From assembly GCA_950022655.1 (NCBI GenBank), contig OX465592.1, positions 1,106,234-1,170,233 on the forward strand: a stretch of 64,000 nucleotides of DNA, given 5' to 3'. Positions 40,201 through 52,200 of the stretch are shown one piece after another. This DNA comes from Alentia gelatinosa (Eukaryota > Annelida > Polychaeta > Phyllodocida > Polynoidae). The first letter of the stretch is position 1. Each line of letters opens with the position of its first letter. The translations under genes and the position numbers were made by a program. The notes beneath the pieces were generated by a model. The model did no database searches, was not told the DNA's origin, and saw nothing but the letters and a program-made list of their open reading frames with translations.

Positions 40201-43200
40201 GTAGGTTTGCCTGTTGTCCGAGCCGTTTGAGATCTCTCAGATGTTATTTTGTTCGTCATAGTTTCAGTGGTTTCAGCTGTGGTGGTGATGGTGGGACCTG
40301 TACTAATGGTGCTACTAGTTATGCTTATTGAAGGTGACTTCTCTGATGTCACTGCCTTTGTAGTAGTCTCACTAGTCAAGCCTGTTGCAGGGACAGTACT
40401 TGTTTCCTTGGAGGATATGTTAATGGTAGTTGTCTCAAGCATCCCAACATCTGTAGGTGCACTGGTGGTTGCCTGAGTTTCCTCAGGGCCTGTAGACCCC
40501 TGGAAGTTGGGAGTAGTTGATGTCTCTGTCCTCATTGATTTTGTCCCACTTTCAGTTGTCATTCCACTTGAAGGTTCTTCTGTTCTGGAGCCTGTCATCA
40601 TCAATGTAGGTTCCATAGTTGCCTCCACTGTGGTAGGTAGAGTTTCTTTGATTTGGGTAGTCATTGTTATTGCTTGTGTTTGACTAGTAGGAATGTTTGT
40701 AGGCAGTTTGGTTGAACCTTCTGTGCTTACGAATGTGACAGCAGCTTCTGTTGCTTGGAGCGTTGATTGCTCACTGGTAGTTTTCTCTCTCCTCAGGACA
40801 GTGCTGGATTGGGAGCCAGTAGTTGGACTCTGGGTCATTGTTGCACTTGTAGGTTCTTCAGTTGGTACAGAAGTTGTCAGCACTGCTGTGGTTTCTACAG
40901 ATTCTACAGTTGGCATTGAGTCATTACCTGTTGGTTGATGTAAATTGGACTTGGGAGTCGTTACTGCCTCAGTAAGTGCCTCAGTTGTAGCAGGCATAGT
41001 TTGGCCTTCAGTACCTTTAGGTGTGGTCATTTGAAGTGTAGTTTCATCAGTAGCAGCAGTAGCAGTCAACAGGCTTGTAGGAGTGACAGTTGACATCAGT
41101 GTCTCTGTAACATCAGTAGTCTTTTCTGTGCCTGATGTTTTCACGGGTATTGTGACCTCTGTAGCTGATTGCTTAGCTGTAACTGTTGCGGTTCCTTCAG
41201 TGGTTATGGTAGATGGGGAAACTTCAGTAACTGCAATGGTTGAAGGCTGTGTTGCAAGCTCGGCTGCAGTCACTTCAGTGGTTGTTGGAAGTGCAGTTGT
41301 GTTATCCAATGCTGTTCTAGCAGTCTGTCCCTCAGTATGGGCAGCAGTGGTGGACACGAGACCTTTTACTTGTGTGGTCGCTGGTACAGCAGTAGTCTGA
41401 GATGCAAGAGGGCCTTTAGGAGTGTTCTCTGTAGTTCTTACAGACAAAGGTTCCTCTGTTATCACTGTTGTGGCAGTTGTATTTGGCTCTATCATTGTAG
41501 GAAGTTTACTGCTTCTGGCGGTAGGCAAGACCTTTTTAGATGCACTGGTTGCCTCCACTGTGTTGGTTTCAGTTTTAGTAGTTTCTGCTGACTTTGTTAC
41601 CGTCTCTGTTGGACTAGTCAAAGGATGAGTGGAGAGTTCTTGACTGCTTTCTGAGTTGACAACTGTAACAGGAGCCTCTGTTGTCTGAAGAGTAGTTGAA
41701 GCACTGGTAGATTCTGTCTTGCTCAACACTGTTGAAGTAGCTTCAATGGTTTGGTTTTGATCAGTAGGTTTGCCTGTTGTCCGAGCCGTTTGAGATCTGT
41801 CAGATGTTATTTTGTTTGTCATAGTTTCAGTGGTTTCAGCTGTGGTGGTGATGGTGGGACCTGTACTAGTGGTGCTACTAGTTATGCTTATTGAAGGTGA
41901 CTTCTCTGATGTCACTGCCTTTGTAGTGGTCTCACTAGTCAAGCCTGTTGCAGGGACAGTACTTGTTTCCTTGGAGGATATGTTAATGGTAGTTGTCTCA
42001 AGCATCCCAACATCTGTAGGTGCACTGGTGGTTGCCTGAGTTTCCTCAGGGCCTGTAGACCCCTGGAAGTTGGGAGTAGTTGATGTCTCTGTCCTCATTG
42101 ATTTTGTCCCACTTTCAGTTGTCATTCCACTTGAAGGTTCTTCTGTTCTGGAGCCTGTCATCATCAATGTAGGTTCCATAGTTGCCTCCACTGTGGTAGG
42201 TAGAGTTTCTTTGATTTGGGTAGTCATTGTTATTGCTTGTGTTTGACTAGTAGGAATGTTTGTAGGCAGTTTGGTTGAACCTTCTGTGCTTACGAATGTG
42301 ACAGCAGCTTCTGTTGCTTGGAGCGTTGATTGCTCACTGGTAGTTTTCTCTCTCCTCAGGACAGTGCTGGATTGGGAGCCAGTAGTTGGACTCTGGGTCA
42401 TTGTTGCACTTGTAGGTTCTTCAGTTGGTACAGAAGTTGTCAGCACTGCTGTGGTTTCTACAGATTCTACAGTTGGCATTGAGTCATTACCTGTTGGTTG
42501 ATGTAAATTGGACTTGGGAGTTGTTACTGCCTCAGTATGTGCCTCAGTTGTAGCAGGCATAGTTTGGCCTTCAGTACCTTTAGGTGTGGTCATTTGAAGT
42601 GTAGTTTCATCAGTAGCAGCAGTCGCAGTCAACAGGCTTGTAGGAGTGACAGTTGACATCAGTGTCTCTGTAACATCAGTAGTCTTTTCTGTGCCTGATG
42701 TTTTCACGGGTATTGTGACCTCTGTAACTGATTGCTTAGCTGTAACTGTTGCGGTTCCTTCAGTGGTTATGGTAGATGGGGAAACTTCAGTAATTGCAAT
42801 GGTTGAAGGCTGTGTTGCAAGCTCGGCTGCAGTGACTTCAGTGGTTGTTGGAAGTGCAGTTGTATTACCAAATGCTGTTCTAGCAGTCTGTCCCTCAGTA
42901 TTGGCAGCAGTGGTGGACACGAGACCTTTAACTTGTGTGGTTGCTGGTACAGCAGTAGTCTGAGATGGAAGAGGGCCTTTAGGAGTGTTCTCTGTAGTTC
43001 TTACAGACAAAGGTTCCTCAATTATCACTGTTGTGGCAGTTGTATTTGGCTCTATCATTGTAGGAAGTTCACTGCTTCTGGCAGTAGGCAAGACCTTTGT
43101 AGATGCACTGGTTGCCTCCACTGTGTTGGTTTCAGTTTTAGTAGTTTCTGCTGACTTTGTTACCGTCTCTGTTGGACTAGTCAAAGGATGAGTGGAGAGT

Positions 43201-46200
43201 TCTTGACTGCTTTCTGAGTTGACAACTGTAACAGGAGCCTCTGTTGTCTGAAGAGTAGTTGAAGCACTGGTAGATTCTGTCTTGCTCAACACTGTTGAAG
43301 TAGCTTCAATGGTTTGGTTTTGATCAGTAGGTTTGCCTGTTGTCAGAGCCGTTTGAGATCTCTCAGATGTTATTTTGTTTGTCATAGTTTCAGTGGTTTC
43401 AGCTGTGGTGGTGATGGTGGGACCTGTACTAGTGGTGCTACTAGTTATGCTTATTGAAGGTGACTTCTCTGATGTCACTGCCTTTGTAGTGGTCTCACTT
43501 GTCAAGCCTGTTGCAGGGACAGTACTTGTTTCCTTGGAGGATATGTTAATGGTAGTTGTCTCAAGCATCCCAACATCTGTAGGTGCACTGGTGGTTGCCT
43601 GAGTTTCCTCAAAGCCTGTAGACCCCTGGAAGTTGGGAGTAGTTGATGTCTCTGTCCTCATTGATTTTGTCCCACTTTCAGTTGTCATTCCACTTGAAGG
43701 TTCTTCTGTTCTGGAGCCTGTCATCATCAATGTAGGTTCCATAGTTGCCTCCACTGTGGTAGGTAGAGTTTCTTTGATTTGGGTAGTCATTGTTATTGCT
43801 TGTGTTTGACTAGTAGGAATGTTTGTAGGCAGTTTGGTTGAACCTTCTGTGCTTGTGAATGTGACAGCAGCTTCTGTTGCTTGGAGCGTTGATTGCTCAC
43901 TGGTAGTTTTCTCTCTCCTCAGGACAGTGCTGGATTGGGAGCCAGTAGTTGGACTCTGGGTCATTGTTGCACTTGTAGGTTCTTCAGTTGGTACAGAAGT
44001 TGTCAGCACTGCTGTGGTTTCTACAGATTCTACAGTTGGTATTGATATATTTGCTTTACCAGTATTACCACTTGTGGATCCCACTGTTGTTTGGTCTGCA
44101 GCAACAGTTCTTGTAAGAGTCTCATTTGTCATTGGAGATGCAACAGAAGTCTGTGATGCCAATGGTCTTGTAGGATACTCTGTTTCAGTCACTGTTGTGG
44201 GAGGATGACTGGTCAAATCTGTTGCAGTCATTGTTGTATATGACTGAGTAGTTGTTGCTTTGGTTTTTCTCTCTATAGTGCCTGTTTTCGTCTGGGCCTC
44301 AGTTGTCAAGGCTGTCATGGGATGAGTCTCTGTCACAGTAGTAGTTACATCTCCTCCTGGTATGAAAAGGAGGAGAGCATGTTTCTTGTGTTATCAGTTA
44401 TACATATGTATAGACTTTGTTACTAATGGAAAATGCAGGTGGCTAAGTCTAGCTTTCAAAGCCACTTGTACTTTATCACAACAACAAACCACAGTATAAA
44501 GTAGAGATATTTCTGTATTTGATGCTTGAATTGGCAGTGAGGGGTGGGAGACAAAGATCTGGAATAGATATTAAGACAGCAGAAATATACTAACAAAGGA
44601 CTAGAGTATATGCAAACTTACCAGTAGCAGGTGCAGCTGTTGAGGCAGGTGATGTTACTGCCTCAGTGCCTGGAAAAGTACAAACATTGATTGGTGAGTG
44701 GTTTAGAAATATTCAGAACTTTGTATCTTAAGGGTGATCCTTTGATAAGACAGAACATACTACATAGTACAATGTGACTTACAAAGTACCACATGTCTGA
44801 GAAAATGGGAATTGTTATGACATCAAAAGTGGTGTTTTTTAAATGACAGGGTGAAACCACGAAAAGTGGAGATGTGCAAATGTGAATATGTCTGCATGAG
44901 TTTCAGGAGATCAGTCTTTGTTGGTTCAGTTTCTAGTAAGAGTTTGAAGTCATAATGAATTAATAGCTTTAGTCAGTACCTGTTGCCTGATGTATTTTGG
45001 ACTTGGGAGCTGTTACTGCCTCAGTAAGTGCCTCAGTTGTAGCAGGCATAGTTTGGCCTTCAGTACCTTTAGGTGTGGTCATTTGAAGTGTAGTTTCATC
45101 AGTAGCAGCAGTCGCAGTCAACAGGCTTGTAGGAGTGACAGTTGACATCAGTGTCTCTGTAACATCAGTAGTCTTTTCTGTGCCTGATGTTTTCACGGGT
45201 ATTGTGACCTCTGTAACTGATTGCTTAGCTGTAACTGTTGCGGTTCCTTCAGTGGTTATGGTAGATGGGGAAACTTCAGTAATTGCAATGGTTGAAGGCT
45301 GTGTTGCAAGCACGGCTGCAGTGACTTCAGTGGTTGTTGGAAGTGCAGTTGTATTACCCAATGCTGTTCTAGCAGTCTGTCCCTCAGTATGGGCAGCAGT
45401 GGTGGACACGAGACTTTTTACTTGTGTGGTTGCTGGTACAGCAGTAGTCTGAGATGTAAGAGGGCCTTTAGAAGTGTTCTCTGTAGTTCTTACAGACAAA
45501 GGTTCCTCAGTTATCACTGTTGTGGCAGTTGTATTTGGCTCTATCATTGTAGGAAGTTCACTGCTTCTGGCGGTAGGCAAGACCTTTGTAGATGCACTGG
45601 TTGCCTCCACTGTGTTGGTTTCAGTTTTAGTAGTTTCTGCTGACTTTGTTACCGTCTCTGTTGGACTAGTCAAAGGATGAGTGGAGAGTTCTTGACTGCT
45701 TTCTGAGTTGACAACTGTAACAGGAGCCTCTGTTGTCTGAAGAGTAGTTGAAGCACTGGTAGATTCTGTCTTGCTCAACACTGTTGAAGTAGCTTCAATG
45801 GTTTGGTTTTGATCAGTAGGTTTGCCTGTTGTCCGAGCCGTTTGAGATCTCTCAGATGTTATTTTGTTTGTCATAGTTTCAGTGGTTTCAGCTGTGGTGG
45901 TGATGGTGGGACCTGTACTAGTGGTGCTACTAGTTATGCTTATTGAAGGTGACTTCTCTGATGTCACTGCCTTTGTAGTGGTCTCACTTGTCAAGCCTGT
46001 TGCAGGGACAGTACTTGTTTCCTTGGAGGATATGTTAATGGTAGTTGTCTCAAGCATCCCAACATCTGTAGGTGCACTGGTGGTTGCCTGAGTTTCCTCA
46101 GGGCCTGTAGACCCCTGGAAGTTCGGAGTAGTTGATGTCTCTGTCCTCATTGATTTTGTCCCACTTTCAGTTGTCATTCCACTTGAAGGTTCTTCTGTTC

Positions 46201-49200
46201 TGGAGCCTGTCATCATCAATGTAGGTTCCATAGTTGCCTCCACTGTGGTAGGTAGAGTTTCTTTGATTTGGGTAGTCATTGTTATTGCTTGTGTTTGACT
46301 AGTAGGAATGTTTGTAGGCAGTTTGGTTGAACCTTCTGTGCTTGTGAATGTGACAGCAGCTTCTGTTGCTTGGAGCGTTGATTGCTCACTGGTAGTTTTC
46401 TCTCTCCTCAGGACAGTGCTGGATTGGGAGCCAGTAGTTGGACTCTGGGTCATTGTTGCACTTGTAGGTTCTTCAGTTGGTACAGAAGTTGTCAGCACTG
46501 CTGTGGTTTCTACAGATTCTACAGTTGGTATTGATATATTTGCTTTACCAGTATTACCACTTGTGGATCCCACTGTTGTTTGGTCTGCAGCAACAGTTCT
46601 TGTAAGAGTCTCATTTGTCATTGGAGATGCAACAGAAGTCTGTGATGCCAATGGTCTTGTAGGAGACTCTGTTTCAGTCACTGTTGTGGGAGGATGACTG
46701 GTCAAATCTGTTGCAGTCATTGTTGTATATGACTGAGTAGTTGTTGCTTTGGTTTTTCTCTCTATAGTGCCTGTTTTCGTCTGGGCCTCAGTTGTCAAGG
46801 CTGTCATGGGATGAGTCTCTGTCACAGTAGTAGTTACATCTCCTCCTGGTATGAAAAGGAGGAGAGCATGTTTCTTGTGTTATCAGTTATACATATGTAT
46901 AGACTTTGTTACTAATGGAAAATGCAGGTGGCTAAGTCTAGCTTTCAAAGCCACTTGTACTTTATCACAACAACAAACCACAGTATAAAGTAGAGATATT
47001 TCTGTATTTGATGCTTGAATTGGCAGTGAGGGGTGGGAGACAAAGATCTGGAATAGATATTAAGACAGCAGAAGGATACTAACAAAGGACTAGAGTATAT
47101 GCAAACTTACCAGTAGCAGGTGCAGCTGTTGAGGCAGGTGATGTTGCTGCCTCAGTGCCTGGAAAAGTACAAACATTGATTGGTGAGTGGTTCAGAAATA
47201 TTCAGAACTTTGTATCTTAAGGGTGATCCTTTGATAAGACAGAACATACTACAGAGTACAATGTGACTTACAAAGTACCACATGTCTGAGAAAATGGGAA
47301 TTGTTATGACATCAAAAGTGGTGTTTTTTAAATGACAGGGTGAAACCACGAAAAGTGGAGATGTGCAAATGTGAATATGTCTGCATGAGTTTCAGGAGAT
47401 CAGTCTTTGTTGGTTCAGTTTCTAGTAAGAGTTTGAAGTCATAATGAATTAATAGCTTTAGTCAGTACCTGTTGCCTGATGTATTTTGGACTTGGGAGCT
47501 GTTACTGCCTCAGTAAGTGCCTCAGTTGTAGCAGGCATAGTTTGGCCTTCAGTACCTTTAGGTGTGGTCATTTGAAGTGTAGTTTCATCAGTAGCAGCAG
47601 TCGCAGTCAACAGGCTTGTAGGAGTGACAGTTGACATCAGTGTCTCTGTAACTTCAGTAGTCTTTTCTGTGCCTGATGTTTTCACGGGTATTGTGACCTC
47701 TGTAACTGATTGCTTAGCTGTAACTGTTGCGGTTCCTTCAGTGGTTATGGTAGATGGGGAAACTTCAGTAACTGCAATGGTTGAAGGCTGTGTTGCAAGC
47801 TCGGCTGCAGTGACTTCAGTGGTTGTTGGAAGTGCAGTTGTGTTATCCAATGCTGTTCTAGCAGTCTGTCCCTCAGTATGGGCAGCAGTGGTGGACACGA
47901 GACCTTTTACTTGTGTGGTCGCTGGTACAGCAGTAGTCTGAGATGTAAGAGGGCCTTTAGGAGTGTTCTCTGTAGTTCTTACAGACAAAGGTTCCTCCGT
48001 TATCACTGTTGTGGCAGTTGTATTTGGCTCTATCATTGTAGGAAGTTTACTGCTTCTGGCGGTAGGCAAGACCTTTGTAGATGCACTGGTTGCCTCCACT
48101 GTGTTGGTTTCAGTTTTAGTAGTTTCTGCTGACTTTGTTACCGTCTCTGTTGGACTAGTCAAAGGATGAGTGGAGAGTTCTTGACTGCTTTCTGAGTTGA
48201 CAACTGTAACAGGAGCCTCTGTTGTCTGAAGAGTAGTTGAAGCACTGGTAGATTCTGTCTTGCTCAACACTGTTGAAGTAGCTTCAATGGTTTGGTTTTG
48301 ATCAGTAGGTTTGCCTGTTGTCCGAGCCGTTTGAGATCTCTCAGATGTTATTTTGTTCGTCATAGTTTCAGTGGTTTCAGCTGTGGTGGTGATGGTGGGA
48401 CCTGTACTAATGGTGCTACTAGTTATGCTTATTGAAGGTGACTTCTCTGATGTCACTGCCTTTGTAGTAGTCTCACTAGTCAAGCCTGTTGCAGGGACAG
48501 TACTTGTTTCCTTGGAGGGTATGTTAATGGTAGTTGTCTCAAGCATCCCAACATCTGTAGGTGCACTGGTGGTTGCCTGAGTTTCCTCAGGGCCTGTAGA
48601 CCCCTGGAAGTTGGGAGTAGTTGATGTCTCTGTCCTCATTGATTTTGTCCCACTTTCAGTTGTCATTCCACTTGAAGGTTCTTCTGTTCTGGAGCCTGTC
48701 ATCATCAATGTAGGTTCCATAGTTGCCTCCACTGTGGTAGGTAGAGTTTCTTTGATTTGGGTAGTCATTGTTATTGCTTGTGTTTGACTAGTAGGAATGT
48801 TTGTAGGCAGTTTGGTTGAACCTTCTGTGCTTACGAATGTGACAGCAGCTTCTGTTGCTTGGAGCGTTGATTGCTCACTGGTAGTTTTCTCTCTCCTCAG
48901 GACAGTGCTGGATTGGGAGCCAGTAGTTGGACTCTGGGTCATTGTTGCACTTGTAGGTTCTTCAGTTGGTACAGAAGTTGTCAGCACTGCTGTGGTTTCT
49001 ACAGATTCTACAGTTGGTATTGAGTCATTACCTGTTGGTTGATGTAAATTGGACTTGGGAGTCGTTACTGCCTCAGTAAGTGCCTCAGTTGTAGCAGGCA
49101 TAGTTTGGCCTTCAGTACCTTTAGGTGTGGTCATTTGAAGTGTAGTTTCATCAGTAGCAGCAGTCGCAGTCAACAGGCTTGTAGGAGTGACAGTTGACAT

Positions 49201-52200
49201 CAGTGTCTCTGTAACATCAGTAGTCTTTTCTGTGCCTGATGTTTTCACGGGTATTGTGACCTCTGTAACTGATTGCTTAGCTGTAACTGTTGCGGTTCCT
49301 TCAGTGGTTATGGTAGATGGGGAAACTTCAGTAACTGCAATGGTTGAAGGCTGTGTTGCAAGCTCGGCTGCAGTGACTTCAGTGGTTGTTGGAAGTGCAG
49401 TTGTGTTATCCAATGCTGTTCTAGCAGTCTGTCCCTCAGTATGGGCAGCAGTGGTGGACACGAGACCTTTTACTTGTGTGGTCGCTGGTACAGCAGTAGT
49501 CTGAGATGTAAGAGGGCCTTTAGGAGTGTTCTCTGTAGTTCTTACAGACAAAGGTTCCTCAGTTATCACCGTTGTGGCAGTTGTATTTGGCTCTATCATT
49601 GTAGGAAGTTCACTGCTTCTGGCAGTAGGCAAGACCTTTGTAGATGCACTGGTTGCCTCCACTGTGTTGGTTTCAGTTTTAGTAGTTTCTGCTGACTTTG
49701 TTACCGTCTCTGTTGGACTAGTCAAAGGATGAGTGGAGAGTTCTTGACTGCTTTCTGAGTTGACAACTGTAACAGGAGCCTCTGTTGTCTGAAGAGTAGT
49801 TGAAGCACTGGTAGATTCTGTCTTGCTCAACACTGTTGAAGTAGCTTCAATGGTTTGGTTTTGATCAGTAGGTTTGCCTGTTGTCAGAGCCGTTTGAGAT
49901 CTCTCAGATGTTATTTTGTTTGTCATAGTTTCAGTGGTTTCAGCTGTGGTGGTGATGGTGGGACCTGTACTAGTGGTGCTACTAGTTATGCTTATTGAAG
50001 GTGACTTCTCTGATGTCACTGCCTTTGTAGTGGTCTTACTTGTCAAGCCTGTTGCAGGGACAGTACTTGTTTCCTTGGAGGGTATGTTAATGGTAGTTGT
50101 CTCAAGCATCCCAACATCTGTAGGTGCACTGTTGGTTGCCTGAGTTTCCTCAAAGCCTGTAGACCCCTGGAAGTTCGGAGTAGTTGATGTCTCTGTCCTC
50201 ATTGATTTTGTCCCACTTTCAGTTGTCATTCCACTTGAAGGTTCTTCTGTTCTGGAGCCTGTCATCATCAATGTAGGTTCCATAGTTGCCTCCACTGTGG
50301 TAGGTAGAGTTTCTTTGATTTGGGTAGTCATTGTTATTGCTTGTGTTTGACTAGTAGGAATGTTTGTAGGCAGTTTGGTTGAACTTTCTGTGCTTGTGAA
50401 TGTGACAGCAGCTTCTGTTGCTTGGAGCGTTGATTGCTCACTGGTAGTTTTCTCTCTCCTCAGGACAGTGCTGGATTGGGAGCCAGTAGTTGGACTCTGG
50501 GTCATTGTTGCACTTGTAGGTTCTTCAGTTGGTACAGAAGTTGTCAGCACTGCTGTGGTTTCTACAGATTCTACAGTTGGTATTGATATATTTGCTTTAC
50601 CAGTATTACCACTTGTGGATCCCACTGTTGTTTGGTCTGCAGCAACAGTTCTTGTAAGAGTCTCATTTGTCATTGGAGATGCAACAGAAGTCTGTGATGC
50701 CAATGGTCTTGTAGGAGACTCTGTTTCAGTCACTGTTGTGGGAGGATGACTGGTCAAATCTGTTGCAGTCATTGTTGTATATGACTGAGTAGTTGTTGCT
50801 TTGGTTTTTCTCTCTATAGTGCCTGTTTTCGTCTGGGCCTCAGTTGTCAAGGCTGTCATGGGATGAGTCTCTGTCACAGTAGTAGTTACATCTCCTCCTG
50901 GTATGAAAAGGAGGAGAGCATGTTTCTTGTGTTATCAGTTATACATATGTATAGACTTTGTTACTAATGGAAAATGCAGGTGGCTAAGTCTAGCTTTCAA
51001 AGCCACTTGTACTTTATCACAACAACAAACCACAGTATAAAGTAGAGATATTTCTGTATTTGATGCTTGAATTGGCAGTGAGGGGTGGGAGACAAAGATC
51101 TGGAATAGATATTAAGACAGCAGAAGGATACTAACAAAGGACTAGAGTATATGCAAACTTACCAGTAGCAGGTGCAGCTGTTGAGGCAGGTGATGTTACT
51201 GCCTCAGTGCCTGGAAAAGTACAAACATTGATTGGTGAGTGGTTTAGAAATATTCAGAACTTTGTATCTTAAGGGTGATCCTTTGATAAGACAGAACATA
51301 CTACATAGTACAATGTGACTTACAAAGTACCACATGTCTGAGAAAATGGGAATTGTTATGACATCAAAAGTGGTGTTTTTTAAATGACAGGGTGAAACCA
51401 CGAAAAGTGGAGATGTGCAAATGTGAATATGTCTGCATGAGTTTCAGGAGATCAGTCTTTGTTGGTTCAGTTTCTAGTAAGAGTTTGAAGTCATAATGAA
51501 TTAATAGCTTTAGTCAGTACCTGTTGCCTGATGTATTTTGGACTTGGGAGCTGTTACTGCCTCAGTAAGTGCCTCAGTTGTAGCAGGCATAGTTTGGCCT
51601 TCAGTACCTTTAGGTGTGGTCATTTGAAGTGTAGTTTCATCAGTAGCAGCAGTCGCAGTCAACAGGCTTGTAGGAGTGACAGTTGACATCAGTGTCTCTT
51701 TAACATCAGTAGTCTTTTCTGTGCCTGATGTTTTCACGGGTATTGTGACCTCTGTAACTGATTGCTTAGCTGTAACTGTTGCGGTTCCTTCAGTGGTTAT
51801 GGTAGATGGGGAAACTTCAGTAACTGCAATGGTTGAAGGCTGTGTTGCAAGCTCGGCTGCAGTGACTTCAGTGGTTGTTGGAAGTGCAGTTGTGTTATCC
51901 AATGCTGTTCTAGCAGTCTGTCCCTCAGTATGGGCAGCAGTGGTGGACACGAGACCTTTTACTTGTGTGGTTGCTGGTACAGCAGTAGTCTGAGATGTAA
52001 GAGGGCCTTTAGGAGTGTTCTCTGTAGTTCTTACAGACAAAGGTTCCTCAGTTATCACTGTTGTGGCAGTTGTATTTGGCTCTATCATTGTAGGAAGTTC
52101 ACTGCTTCTGGCAGTAGGCAAGACCTTTGTAGATGCACTGGTTGCCTCCACTGTGTTGGTTTCAGTTTTAGTAGTTTCTGCTGACTTTGTTACCGTCTCT

